DNA from: Candidatus Gastranaerophilales bacterium
Lineage (GTDB): Bacteria > Cyanobacteriota > Vampirovibrionia > Gastranaerophilales > Gastranaerophilaceae
Assembly (NCBI GenBank): GCA_944324165.1
Contig: CALUVG010000009.1
Coordinates: 1-64,000 of the forward strand
Direction: 5' to 3'
Length of the DNA: 64,000 bases
A program made the translations under genes and the position numbers. Under the pieces are notes generated by a model. It was not told the DNA's origin. It ran no database searches and worked only from the letters and a program-made list of their open reading frames with translations. Position 1 is the first letter of the stretch. Every line of letters begins with the position of its first letter. Positions 52,541-61,358 of the stretch are shown here, in pieces.

Positions 52541-52547
52541 AGACTAC

Positions 52548-52556
52548 ATTATAGCA
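52548..52556 (-). promoter_or_regulatory. Extended -10 promoter of uvrC, leaderless arrangement
   Basis: On the minus strand TGC (52554-52556) then TATAAT (52548-52553) and 7 nt to the ATG. Confidence 0.75.
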
Positions 52557-52682
52557 TAATTTTAAAAAAGGGGTTGATTTTTTTATATTTTTCAGGTTAA
52601 ATAATAAATATATTGAAAGATTTATGTTGCGAGATGCGTGACATGGATTGACAATTAAATAATTTTGGGACAGTGGCACTCT

Positions 52683-52757
52683 GCCGAGCAAAAATACGCC
52701 TGTGGCTTATTTTTGCGAGAGGGAAGGTAGCGCCGCTACCGCCGCCACAATTAAACT
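52683..52757. other. GC-rich structured stretch upstream of tRNA-Met
   Basis: Contains GCAAAAATA / TATTTTTGC perfect arms (with an inner GCC-TGT-GGC) and a second small hairpin GGTAGC-GCC-GCTACC. Base composition is unlike the AT-rich surroundings. No gene seen; possibly a structured RNA or mobile-element end. Confidence 0.5.
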
Positions 52758-52778
52758 CCCAAATACTACCACATTAGT

Positions 52779-53253
<475 letters not shown>

Positions 53254-53260
53254 CTTGTAG

Positions 53261-53280
53261 GTTGGGGTTTCTACCCCAAC
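53261..53280 (+). terminator. Terminator at the end of the tRNA/repeat region
   Basis: GTTGGGGT, TTCT loop, ACCCCAAC, followed by an A/T-rich tract ending in T6. Confidence 0.8.
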
Positions 53281-53325
53281 AAAAATATTTTTTATAAAAT
53301 ATATAAAGTATATCATTCTTAAAAA

Positions 53326-53354
53326 TTGCTCACTATTTATATTTATGTTAAAAT
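53326..53354 (+). promoter_or_regulatory. Promoter of the zeta-toxin-like gene, leaderless arrangement
   Basis: TTGCTC (53326-53331), 17-nt spacer, TAAAAT (53349-53354, extended by TG at 53346-53347), 6 nt to ATG. Confidence 0.7.
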
Positions 53355-53360
53355 AACTTT

Positions 53361-53927
53361 ATGCAAAATAAGATTTTATACATAATTGCAGGTGCAAACG
53401 GTAGCGGTAAAAGCACTCTGGCTAGTGAATTGTTACCTTCAGAAAATTTAGAATTTCTAAATGCAGATGAAGTTGCAAAAGAAATTTGCCCCGAAAATAT
53501 TGAAAGTGTAAAAATTAAAGCCGGTAAAATTGTTCTAAAAAGACTTGAAGTTCTACTAAATCGCGGAAAATCTTTTGCAATTGAAACAACTTTATCAGGT
53601 AAAAATCATATAAAAACTATTCAAAAAGCTAAAGATTTAGGCTATTTTGTTGTTTTAATCTATTCTTATCTTGATACTCCGTTTTTATGTGAAAACAGAG
53701 TAAAAATCAGGGTATTAAATGGCGGACATGATATTCCTAAAAATGATATTATAAGACGTTTTTACAGGAGCAAAGAAAACTTTTGGAATATTTATAAAGA
53801 CATGGCAGATGAATGGAACTTATTCTATAACGGAACATCTGAGTATATTTTAGTTGCTCAATATGCTAATAATGAGATTGAAATATTTAGCGAAAATTTG
53901 TATAATGATTTTATAAAGGATTTTTAA
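53361..53927 (+). CDS. Zeta-toxin-like P-loop kinase
   Basis: A 188-residue small P-loop protein with the Walker A IIAGANGSGKSTLASELL, a NADEVAKEI acidic block, and ETTLSGKNHIKTIQKAK, matching the zeta-toxin/UDP-GlcNAc-kinase-like family. Zeta toxins phosphorylate UDP-activated peptidoglycan sugars or related nucleotides. The start has no Shine-Dalgarno; the -10 box lies 6 nt upstream. A 54-residue gene follows after 2 nt and may be its partner. It lies right behind the tRNA-Met repeat array, a typical position for acquired genes. Confidence 0.75.
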   Translation: MQNKILYIIAGANGSGKSTLASELLPSENLEFLNADEVAKEICPENIESVKIKAGKIVLKRLEVLLNRGKSFAIETTLSGKNHIKTIQKAKDLGYFVVLIYSYLDTPFLCENRVKIRVLNGGHDIPKNDIIRRFYRSKENFWNIYKDMADEWNLFYNGTSEYILVAQYANNEIEIFSENLYNDFIKDF

Positions 53928-53929
53928 TA

Positions 53930-54094
53930 ATGACAAAATTATCTAAAAAACTTTTAAAACTTGGAAATAGAGCAATAAAAAAAGCTCAGGAAAACAACCG
54001 TAAAAATGGAATTCCAAACGTTTATTGCATAAACGGCAAGATAATTTTTGAATTACCAAATGGTGAGCTAACAACGCAATATAGTTTTTCGTAA
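53930..54094 (+). CDS. Small protein (54 aa), putative partner of the zeta-toxin-like gene
   Basis: ATG 53930 lies 2 nt after the toxin-like stop and is preceded by AAAGGA. Lysine-rich N-terminal helix (KLSKKLLKLGNRAIKKAQE) followed by GIPNVYCINGKIIFELPNGE. I know similar small NGxIxxELPNGE proteins beside zeta-toxin-like genes, but cannot prove an antitoxin role here. Order (toxin first) is unusual for epsilon-zeta pairs. Confidence 0.6.
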   Translation: MTKLSKKLLKLGNRAIKKAQENNRKNGIPNVYCINGKIIFELPNGELTTQYSFS

Positions 54095-54178
54095 ATACTC
54101 AAATTTCCTGTTAAAAATCATCAAACCGGCAGTCGTTTTACATCCGGTCTGAGCATACGCAGTATAATGGCGCGCATT

Positions 54179-54418
54179 TTATGCCATTACATCTATAATT
54201 TCACCTGTTTGCATTGCTTTTATCGCACATTGTGCAAATTTATCGGAATCCACAGGAATTCTGTCTGATGTAGGTCCAAAGCCATAAGGTCCTTGTGCAA
54301 TTGTATTATAACCAACATATGTCGTACCATCTATGTTTTTCCCTATATGAGTTATATTATAGGGATTTATGTAATCATTCCCAATTTTTACATATCCGGT
54401 TGCCGTTGTTTGCTGCAT
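54179..54418 (-). CDS. Hypothetical protein (79 aa)
   Basis: Soluble small protein with many Gly, Tyr and Asn (GNDYINPYNITHIGKN, TIAQGPYGFGPTSDRIP) and a short helix at the end (CAIKAMQTGEIIDVMA). No family recognised. GAAAGGAT precedes ATG 54416-54418. Sits alone in the accessory island. Confidence 0.6.
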   Translation of the reverse strand: MQQTTATGYVKIGNDYINPYNITHIGKNIDGTTYVGYNTIAQGPYGFGPTSDRIPVDSDKFAQCAIKAMQTGEIIDVMA

Positions 54419-54577
54419 AACAAATCCTTTCTATATAAATAGTACTCCAAAACACTTCTACATATCTTAATAAAATAGATTCAAAAAAAAATTGCTATAA
54501 CTTTAAAAAATATTAAGCAAATATCTATTACAAATTCATTTCCATACATATAAAAAATTTTGTGTTATTCTAAATTC

Positions 54578-54880
54578 ATGAAAAAATTTCTTTTAATTAT
54601 AGCAATATTAAATTTACAAACAACAGTTTTAGCCAGCGAATGCACAGACTATCTTTCGGCATTATATTCTAAAAATTATAATAATACAATAAAAGTAACT
54701 ACAGATAAAACTGAATTTACAGACAAATATGAAGACTACATAAATAATGAATTTATTTCTTCTATTGTATATGGAAAAGGATATTTAAAATTTCCAGATA
54801 AAAGGCGCAAAAAAATTACATATTTTTGCATGATGAAAGATTATAAAAACATAACCTGGGGATACATTTTACCAAGATAA
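54578..54880 (+). CDS. Small secreted hypothetical protein (100 aa)
   Basis: Signal peptide MKKFLLIIAILNLQTTVLA (cut likely before SECTD) and an 80-residue exported part with two cysteines and many Lys/Tyr (KDYKNITWGYILPR at the end). No family recognised. No ribosome binding site; TATTCT lies 6 nt before ATG 54578, so it may be leaderless. Confidence 0.6.
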   Translation: MKKFLLIIAILNLQTTVLASECTDYLSALYSKNYNNTIKVTTDKTEFTDKYEDYINNEFISSIVYGKGYLKFPDKRRKKITYFCMMKDYKNITWGYILPR

Positions 54881-54943
54881 AACGAATAAATAATCGTCCG
54901 ATAATATATTCTATGCTTTTGCAAATATAAAAAATTTGAATAC

Positions 54944-55171
54944 TTAAAAATTCGCCAAATCCTTAAACTCTATATTCAAAATATCTGTTATCTCAAACAA
55001 TATTTTAACGCTCGGGTAAGCTACGCCGCGCTCAATTTTTGAAAGATGCTCACGTGTAATACCCAATTTTACAGATAAATTTAACTGTGAGAATCCTTTA
55101 GATTTTCGCAGTTTTTTTAATTGACACCCGAGTAATTTTAGTTTTTCATCCTGAATTGACATTAATAACAT
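54944..55171 (-). CDS. XRE-family HTH regulator, divergent from a pilin gene
   Basis: A 75-residue Cro/CI-type regulator with one HTH: KLRKSKGFSQLNLSVKLGITREHLSKIERG, then YPSVKILFEITDILNIEFKDL. No extra ligand domain. I choose ATG 55169-55171 (MLLMSIQ); a downstream ATG at 55162 is possible. It is divergent from the pilin-like gene at 55258 with a short gap that holds AAATGG/CCATTT arms, so it probably regulates that gene. Confidence 0.75.
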   Translation of the reverse strand: MLLMSIQDEKLKLLGCQLKKLRKSKGFSQLNLSVKLGITREHLSKIERGVAYPSVKILFEITDILNIEFKDLANF

Positions 55172-55257
55172 TTTCGCATACAATAGTTCTAAAAATGGAG
55201 CATGTCATAACCCATTTTTTTTAAAAACTGCGTTTGTTTTATATAAAAGGAGAAGTT

Positions 55258-56274
55258 ATGCAAAAAGGTTTTACTCTGGCTGAAACATTAATAACACTGG
55301 CAATTATAGGCGTTGTCGCGGCTATTACTATGCCAACATTAATCAACAATTATCAAACTAAAGTGTGGAGCACTTCATCGCAGGTATTTGAACGAAAATT
55401 GGAAGACGCACTGAAAGTAATGAATTCACAAGAAGTTTTAGCAGGTTATAGCTCCACCGAAGACTTCGTCAATGAATTTAAAAAACATATAAAAATAAAT
55501 AAAATCTGCAATAATAATGAGGTGTCAAAATGTTTTATTGACAAAATAACGTGGAATATTATTGATATTTCTACAGGAACCGAATCACAAACTATAATAA
55601 GTTCTGATTTAAAGAATTCAGCAGATTTAGGACACGCAGACTGGAATACAAATAGTGTTGGCATACAATTTTCAAACGGTGTATCCGGCATTATTGCCTA
55701 TAATCCCAATTGCACACAAAATCCTTATTCCAATCAAGTAACCGGTACAAACTGTATTGCTCTCGTATATGATACTACAGGTTTTAAATCGCCAAATACT
55801 TTCACTAAAGACATCCGCGGTCTGAACTCATATTTAGGCAATTGCGCATTTAAAGACGGCAGTGTGTGTTTTGGAGCACCATTTTTCCCTGATCCGGTTG
55901 GAAAATCTGACTGTGACGCCAAAAAAGATGAGTTAGGTATAAATGATTGTTATAATGTTGATGATTACTGGGCAGGTGCTGCCAATACATGCGGCGGAGT
56001 AAACAAAATGGCAACACCAAGTCAAATTGCACATATAGCTGATTATATTTACAACACCAGCGGCATAACAGGTTCGACTTCAAATGTTGTCAGAGATAAT
56101 GAGCGGTATAATAAGCTAGGATTTAATGAAACACTATATATTATGACTAATCATGAGGAGCCTCCTATAACCGGACCAATTTTAACTAGAGGCTGGCGAT
56201 TTAGGACAGATGGAATAAACTATGTTTTCACCAACAGATATGATAGCCAGTATGCTATCTGTCTTGTAGAATAA
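55258..56274 (+). CDS. Type IV pilin/pseudopilin-like secreted protein, short leader
   Basis: A 338-residue prepilin with canonical signal MQKGFTLAETLITLAIIG: Gly before the cleavage site and Glu5, then a long hydrophobic helix. The mature domain has several cysteine pairs (NKICNNNEVSKCF; DCDAKKDELGINDCYN). ATG 55258 has AAAAGGAGA just upstream; an earlier in-frame ATG at 55234 is less likely. Unlike the leader at 9945 it has only a four-residue leader. Divergent from the XRE regulator at 54944. Confidence 0.82.
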   Translation: MQKGFTLAETLITLAIIGVVAAITMPTLINNYQTKVWSTSSQVFERKLEDALKVMNSQEVLAGYSSTEDFVNEFKKHIKINKICNNNEVSKCFIDKITWNIIDISTGTESQTIISSDLKNSADLGHADWNTNSVGIQFSNGVSGIIAYNPNCTQNPYSNQVTGTNCIALVYDTTGFKSPNTFTKDIRGLNSYLGNCAFKDGSVCFGAPFFPDPVGKSDCDAKKDELGINDCYNVDDYWAGAANTCGGVNKMATPSQIAHIADYIYNTSGITGSTSNVVRDNERYNKLGFNETLYIMTNHEEPPITGPILTRGWRFRTDGINYVFTNRYDSQYAICLVE

Positions 56275-56376
56275 TATTTGTTACTATCAGGTAACTATAA
56301 AACTTAAAAGTGCCTTCTTTACAGTATAATTTCAATGTTTTAATATAAATTTGTACGGTAAGAAAGGAGAACATTT

Positions 56377-56811
56377 ATGAAAGAATTGATTATTAAAAAT
56401 TACAAAGAAATGCAAGCTGTTGAAAATTCAAATAACGGTAATACCTTCAATGTAAAGCCAGTTATCACAAATGAAAATGCAAACAAATGCCACGTTGATT
56501 TTGTTGAAGTTCCGCCTAAAAACTTCGCATACGGCTATCACTACCATGAAGTTAATGAAGAAATTTTCTATATTATCGAAGGTGAAGCTGAAGTTAGAAC
56601 TGAAAGCGGAGTAAAACATCTGAAACAAGGTGATATGATTTGTTTTCCTGCCAATAAATCAGGTTCACATGTTATCTCCAACCCTTCTGAAACTGAAAAA
56701 CTCGTTTATATAGATTTTGGAACAACTGCATTACCGGATGTTGTTCATTTCCCTGATGCAAAAGCCGGCATGACAGTTGCAAAATCAGGTATTTATAACT
56801 TCACAGAATAA
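56377..56811 (+). CDS. Cupin-domain protein
   Basis: A 144-residue single-domain cupin with the metal-binding pattern HYHEVNEEIFYIIEGEAEV and a second motif GDMICFPANKSGSHVISN. Small cupins bind metals and often act as isomerases or sugar-binding sensors; the substrate is not readable. AAAGGAGA precedes ATG 56377. A strong terminator follows. Confidence 0.8.
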   Translation: MKELIIKNYKEMQAVENSNNGNTFNVKPVITNENANKCHVDFVEVPPKNFAYGYHYHEVNEEIFYIIEGEAEVRTESGVKHLKQGDMICFPANKSGSHVISNPSETEKLVYIDFGTTALPDVVHFPDAKAGMTVAKSGIYNFTE

Positions 56812-56829
56812 TTATGTAAGTAAAGTCTT

Positions 56830-56865
56830 GAGGCGCGAGATTTTTTATCAAAAATCTCGCGCCTC
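56830..56865. terminator. Strong bidirectional terminator
   Basis: GAGGCGCGAGATTTTT, TATC loop, AAAAATCTCGCGCCTC: perfect 16-bp stem between the convergent cupin and YqeG-like genes. Confidence 0.92.
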
Positions 56866-56869
56866 TCTA

Positions 56870-57349
56870 TTAATGTCTTATACAGCAGCGTTCAAGTTTA
56901 CGCACAAAACGCGTAGGCAGATTTTCTGTTTTTGCGGTAATTGAGTCGACAAGAATTGTTGTACATCCAAGTTTTTTACCGCACCAGATATCGGTAAGCG
57001 GTCTATCCCCTACAATAACCGTATGCTCAGGCACAATTCCGTATTCCTTCATAAATTGTGCGGCTTTCTCACATGCAGGTTTCCCTGCATCAAACAAAAG
57101 AGGAAAATCAGATATAGCTTTAACTTTTTCTATATACTCAGAATTTTTATTATTAGAGACAACTCCTATAAAAAAGTTCTGTCTGACTTGATCCAGCCAG
57201 TCTAATGTTTTTAAAGTATAAGAGCCGGATTTTGATGCCATAATTGTACTGTCTAAGTCAAAAAGCATTGCCTTTATACCTTTTTGCTTGAGTTCCTCAA
57301 GGTCTATAGCATATATATTCTCTACATCGTAATCAGGTTTAAGAAACAT
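56870..57349 (-). CDS. YqeG-family HAD-superfamily phosphatase
   Basis: A 159-residue HAD IIIA phosphatase with LKPDYDVENIYAIDLEELKQKGIKAMLFDLDSTI (in parts), GVVSNNKNSEYIEKV and VIVGDRPLTDIWCGKKLG. YqeG-type proteins are widespread with an uncertain substrate; some act on phosphatidylglycerol phosphate. Overlaps the U32 peptidase start of the next upstream gene by 11 nt in an operon. Confidence 0.85.
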   Translation of the reverse strand: MFLKPDYDVENIYAIDLEELKQKGIKAMLFDLDSTIMASKSGSYTLKTLDWLDQVRQNFFIGVVSNNKNSEYIEKVKAISDFPLLFDAGKPACEKAAQFMKEYGIVPEHTVIVGDRPLTDIWCGKKLGCTTILVDSITAKTENLPTRFVRKLERCCIRH

Positions 57350-58583
57350 GCTGTTTTACTCCTATAGTACGGGCAATTGCATAACGGTAATCTTCAGGGC
57401 TTTTAGAAAATTTAATATAAACATCATCATTTGTATTACCGAGTTCTACTTCCTCGCCCAATTCATTTTTAATCGCAATTACCTGTGATTTAAATTGCTC
57501 ATGCGGGGTTATTATTTCTATTTCATCGTTGAGCAGCATTTTATTTTTTATTTTAACAAGATAAAAATCATCGTCAGTTTTATAGTTTTTAAATTCACAC
57601 AAAAAGTCAGCCCCTGCCAAGCCTTTTGAAATGTCATAGCTATAACTGCCTCCATTGTTATCACCGAGCGCAAACCCTTGAGTATAACCGCGGTTACCAA
57701 CTTTTTGCAATTCAATAAAATATTTATGCAAATCATCAGTTTTGCCCGCCAAAACTTCATCAATTGCTCCGCGATAAGCCTTTGCAACAGCAGAAACATA
57801 GTAAAGACTTTTCGTTCTTCCTTCGATTTTTAACGAATCAACACCGGCTTCAATAAGCTGCGGCAAATATTCCACAAGACACAAATCTTTAGGACTTAAA
57901 ATATGCGACCCGCGTTCATCCTGATTAATTTCATAATACTGATCAGGTCTGGTACTTTCAACAAGTTTGTAACTCCATCTGCACGGCTGAGAACAATTAC
58001 CGTGGTTAGCTTTGCGTTCTCCATTAGAAAAATAATCGCTCAGCAAACATCTGCCTGAAAAAGAAACACATTGAGCTCCATGCACAAAACATTCCAGTTC
58101 AATATCAGGCACCTGTTTCCTTATTTCCGCAATATCAGTTATTGGAAGTTCTCTAGCCAGAATAACACGTGTTGCCCCCAGATCACGCCAAAATTTCACA
58201 CTTTCGTAATTTAAAGTATTAGTCTGCGTACTCACATGAACCGGAATTTCCGGCATGTATTTTTCCACAAGATTAAAAATACCAAAATCACTAAGGATTA
58301 CAGCATCCGGTCTTGCATCTTTAAATCTGTCAATACAACTTTCCAGCTGTCTTATATCATTATTAAAAGCAAAAATATTTAAGGTCAGATAAGCCTTTGC
58401 CCCCAAAGAATGGGCAAGCTCAACAGCATGCGCAAGATTATCAAGAGTTATCAGTTCTCCCTTACGCATAGCCCTAAGACTGAAATCTACTACACCAAGG
58501 TAAACAGCATCTGCCCCGTATTTAATCGCATATTCAAGTTTTTCCAAATTGCCGGCAGGCAACAACAATTCTACTTTCTGCAT
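57339..58583 (-). CDS. U32-family peptidase-like protein
   Basis: A 414-residue member of the U32 family with ELLLPAGNLEKLEYAIKYGADAVYLG, VHVSTQTNTLNYESVKFWRDLGATRVILARE (in parts), the four-cysteine pattern (LECFVHGAQCVSFSGRCLLSDYF, NHGNCSQPCRWSY) and DLCLVEYLPQLIEAGVDSLKIEGR. Several U32 proteins are RNA hydroxylases (RlhA) or ubiquinone-hydroxylation factors that carry an iron-sulfur cluster, so the peptidase label is historical. No ribosome binding site; TATTAT lies 6 nt before ATG 58581-58583, with TTGATT 17 nt further up. Confidence 0.87.
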   Translation of the reverse strand: MQKVELLLPAGNLEKLEYAIKYGADAVYLGVVDFSLRAMRKGELITLDNLAHAVELAHSLGAKAYLTLNIFAFNNDIRQLESCIDRFKDARPDAVILSDFGIFNLVEKYMPEIPVHVSTQTNTLNYESVKFWRDLGATRVILARELPITDIAEIRKQVPDIELECFVHGAQCVSFSGRCLLSDYFSNGERKANHGNCSQPCRWSYKLVESTRPDQYYEINQDERGSHILSPKDLCLVEYLPQLIEAGVDSLKIEGRTKSLYYVSAVAKAYRGAIDEVLAGKTDDLHKYFIELQKVGNRGYTQGFALGDNNGGSYSYDISKGLAGADFLCEFKNYKTDDDFYLVKIKNKMLLNDEIEIITPHEQFKSQVIAIKNELGEEVELGNTNDDVYIKFSKSPEDYRYAIARTIGVKQHVS

Positions 58584-58589
58584 AACTGT

Positions 58590-58618
58590 ATAATACCCGA
58601 AAGGATATAAATAATCAA
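58590..58618 (-). promoter_or_regulatory. Promoter of the U32 gene, leaderless arrangement
   Basis: Minus-strand TTGATT (58613-58618), 17-nt spacer, TATTAT (58590-58595), 6 nt to the ATG. Confidence 0.75.
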
Positions 58619-58695
58619 CCAAATAGGTGATGTCGATTTTCGATAAATATAGACAATAGAAATATCAAGAAAAGATTTTTATGGAGATTGAAAGT

Positions 58696-58830
58696 ATGCA
58701 AACAATAGAAAACGCCGCAACAACTATTAAAGAAATCTGGGATTACCAGCATCCGCTAATGCATATGTGGTTTGGAGTAAGTGCACTCTCTTTATTCTTA
58801 ATGTTTGCTCTTATTTATTTTGTAATCTAA
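58696..58830 (+). CDS. Small single-pass membrane protein (44 aa)
   Basis: ATG 58696 follows GGAGAT by about 8 nt. A short cytosolic part (MQTIENAATTIKEIWDYQHP) leads to one membrane helix (FGVSALSLFLMFALIYFVI). No homologue recognised. Too short for reliable gene finding, but the ribosome binding site and clean helix support it. Confidence 0.55.
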   Translation: MQTIENAATTIKEIWDYQHPLMHMWFGVSALSLFLMFALIYFVI

Positions 58831-58898
58831 TTTTGTATAGCAAAAAATAAATTATTCACGTTTTATACCTACAAATATAAAAACAGGTTAAATAAAAT

Positions 58899-59453
58899 AT
58901 GAATAATATAAGTTTTCAGGCTAACTATATAAAACCGGTTGTAATACAGAAAAAAGACACCCAAGATAACTGGCATCCATTTGAAGTCTCTATGGTCGAA
59001 CTGGATAAAAATTCGGTAGAGGACCGAAAATTACTGTATAATATTTCAAGGGAATGGGGAACGTACAATTATGTTTCCGATATATATAATGAAGTTATGG
59101 ATGAATTTTTATCCGAAAATTTGCATCCGCAAAAACATGTTTTTGCAATAACAACTCAAAAAGATGATTATGAGAATATGCGTGCTGATGATGTAATGTG
59201 CATTGCTAAATTCAACGAAAATGATAAAATAAATGAACTTGAATATATACAGGTTAATCCTGAACACGGCTATGTAAATTACAATTCTTCTTATAAAAAA
59301 ACAGGCAGTGCAATGTTGAAATTTTTAGCAGAAAAATTCAATGACAAACCCATATCCGTATTTTCAGCATCAGGCGGCGCGTGCGAATTTTACAAGAAAA
59401 ACAATTTCAAACAGGTTTCAAAAAGTAACGGTCAATACTTCTGGAATGCCTAA
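58899..59453 (+). CDS. GNAT-like acetyltransferase (184 aa) with NISFQANY N-terminus
   Basis: The C-terminal half has GNAT features: DVMCIAKFNENDKINELEYIQVNPEHG, then a loop KKTGSAMLKFLAEKF at the acetyl-CoA site and FSASGGACEFYKKNNF near the end. The N-terminus (NNISFQANYIKPVV) is a short aromatic motif that I also see weakly in the 26554 product (VFSGQ). Function unknown. It overlaps the convergent nucleotidyltransferase by 4 nt. No strong Shine-Dalgarno. Confidence 0.6.
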   Translation: MNNISFQANYIKPVVIQKKDTQDNWHPFEVSMVELDKNSVEDRKLLYNISREWGTYNYVSDIYNEVMDEFLSENLHPQKHVFAITTQKDDYENMRADDVMCIAKFNENDKINELEYIQVNPEHGYVNYNSSYKKTGSAMLKFLAEKFNDKPISVFSASGGACEFYKKNNFKQVSKSNGQYFWNA

Positions 59454-60448
59454 ATGCTGATCGATTCTTTCTCAAGATGTTGATTTGCGCCTATTGTTTG
59501 AGAAATTAAATCTGTTCCAATAAAACAATTTGAGGCGACTACACTATTTTTAACAGTTACATTATCTGCAATTTTCACATTATCCCAGATTATACTGTCC
59601 TCAATCTTAACATTTTTACCAATCTGACAATTCTTCCCGATAGTACAATTCCCTTTTATTACGGCTTCTATGTCTGAAGTACCAGAAATACATGCTCCGC
59701 CGCCAGTTTTTACAATTCCTGTATGCTTGAAACTGCAAAGCCCGCTAAACAAATCCTGAGTTGACTGCTTATACTGTTCCAGAGTACCAATATCACTCCA
59801 GTATTCATCTATGACAAATGTATCAATTTGGTTTATCTCAAGCAGTTTCGGGAATACATTTTTTGCAAAATCATAAAAAGTATTTTCAGGAATAAAATCA
59901 AAAATTTTGTAATTAAAAATATAAATTCCTGTATTAATAAAATTACTTTTGGCAGCTTCAATAGATGGTTTTTCCTGAAATTCGGTAATAAATCCATCAT
60001 TATCGGTTACGACAACCCCAAAATGCGAAACATCTTCAATAGCAACCCGCTTTATCCCAATGGTCGCAATAGCCCCGGATTTTTTATGCCGCTCAATGCC
60101 TTTTTGTATATCTGCATTAGAAAGTCCGTCAGCAGACAGTACAACAAAATCATCTTCTTTATCAAAGAAAAACTGACATTTCTTTAGACCGCCTGCAGTA
60201 CCTGAAAGGGTTTCTTCTTTTATATAATTAAAATTTATACCATACGGATTGGAGGAATATCTGTCAATAATCTGTTCAGCAAGATAGTATGTATTTGCAA
60301 TAACATCATGTATGCCAATATCGGCAAGTTTTTCAAACAATATATCCATAACCGGTCTATTTGCCACAGGAACAAGGGGTTTGGGAACACTTTGTGTAAT
60401 AGGATCAAGTCTTGAGCCAACCCCTGCTGCCATAATCATTGCTTTCAT
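59450..60448 (-). CDS. Sugar-1-phosphate nucleotidyltransferase (mannose-1-P guanylyltransferase-like)
   Basis: A 332-residue two-domain enzyme. The N-terminal nucleotidyltransferase domain has MIMAAGVGSRLDPITQSVPKPLVPVANRPVMDIL (in parts), SADGLS and GIYIFNYKIFDFIP; the C-terminal part is a left-handed helix of hexapeptide repeats (IKGNCTIGKNCQIGKNVKIE). Makes an NDP-sugar for surface glycans; GDP-mannose is the most likely product but not certain. I use ATG 60446-60448 since GGAG is then well spaced. Confidence 0.82.
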   Translation of the reverse strand: MKAMIMAAGVGSRLDPITQSVPKPLVPVANRPVMDILFEKLADIGIHDVIANTYYLAEQIIDRYSSNPYGINFNYIKEETLSGTAGGLKKCQFFFDKEDDFVVLSADGLSNADIQKGIERHKKSGAIATIGIKRVAIEDVSHFGVVVTDNDGFITEFQEKPSIEAAKSNFINTGIYIFNYKIFDFIPENTFYDFAKNVFPKLLEINQIDTFVIDEYWSDIGTLEQYKQSTQDLFSGLCSFKHTGIVKTGGGACISGTSDIEAVIKGNCTIGKNCQIGKNVKIEDSIIWDNVKIADNVTVKNSVVASNCFIGTDLISQTIGANQHLEKESISI

Positions 60449-60664
60449 ACTCATTCTCCAATTCCGCTACGATATAATTTATTCTTGCACAAAAATGAAT
60501 TGGTTGCAAATTATTAATAAATTTTATTTTAACGCGGACTTTTTCCGGTATTTTAGTTTTACGTCACATGATTTTCTTCTCATTTTTGAGAGATGTGTTA
60601 ATATATTAGACAAAATCACTTGATTTTTAAGTATTTAAGTGTTAAATTATACTGGTAATGAAAT

Positions 60665-60740
<76 letters not shown>

Positions 60741-60765
60741 TTTTGCAAAGTATAAAAGGTCTGCT

Positions 60766-61010
60766 ATGGATATTTTTTTATCTCCTAATATTGAAAGATT
60801 ATTACGTCTAAAAGTTGCGAAGGTTTATATGATTCATTAAACGAGGCTGTAAATGCAACTTTAAATTTAGCATTAAACCAGGAATGTATTCACGAAAACA
60901 GATTAGAGATATTAAATACTGACATTCAGGAAGGAATTCTGGCGGCTGATGCAGGAAAAATGTCTGAGGCTTTTGATTTTTTAAATGAGTTAAAACATAA
61001 ATATGAATAA
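60766..61010 (+). pseudogene. Frameshifted ParD-like antitoxin remnant
   Basis: The first frame reads MDIFLSPNIERLLRLKVAK, an RHH-type beginning, and then stops. A one-base shift near 60818-60820 restores the rest: CEGLYDSLNEAVNATLNLAL, then LNTDIQEGILAADAGKMSEAF and LNELKHKYE. The I-x-E-G-x-x-A-x-D-A-G pattern is typical of ParD antitoxins. A single deletion appears to have inactivated it. It overlaps the ParE remnant by ATGAATAA. Confidence 0.75.
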
Positions 61011-61258
61011 TAGTTTATCCGTTTTAATTACCATTCCGGCAAAAAATGATATTTCTGAGAATAAATATATTTGAAGAGACTTTTAAAATGCTTGCTCTAT
61101 TTCCAGAATCCGGAGCCAGAAAAAATAGTATTAAAGGTAAATCAGTTTTAATTTACATAACCAAAAAACGTTATGCCATTGTTTAACGGATTAAAAACAA
61201 TAATCTTCAAATTTTGAGAATTTTAACAAGATATCAGGATTTATTTGCGATTTTATAA
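61003..61258 (+). pseudogene. Decayed ParE/RelE-like toxin remnant
   Basis: Begins MNNSLSVLITIPAKNDISENKYI then stops; a shifted frame resumes FEETFKMLALFPESGARKNS, then IKGKSVLIYITKKRYAIV, an in-frame TAA, and RIKNNNLQILRILTRYQDLF. These pieces line up with the ParE fold in order, with a segment of roughly 25 residues missing, a frameshift and a stop in place of a likely Tyr codon (IVYRI in family members). Together with the ParD remnant it is a dead toxin-antitoxin module beside tRNA-Lys. Confidence 0.75.
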
Positions 61259-61358
61259 TTATATTTTTAGATATTTAAATCTTTCACATCAATTGCTGAA
61301 ATAGTTTTTTTATATATAATATTTCTGTAAACTGTTTAAATAAATTAGAGAAAAATAT

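Noticed and set aside
52683-52757. Second (decayed) tRNA upstream of tRNA-Met
   Set aside because: It has GGGACAGTGGC and GGTAGC pieces like the tRNA but no cloverleaf can be folded, so I list it only as a structured stretch.
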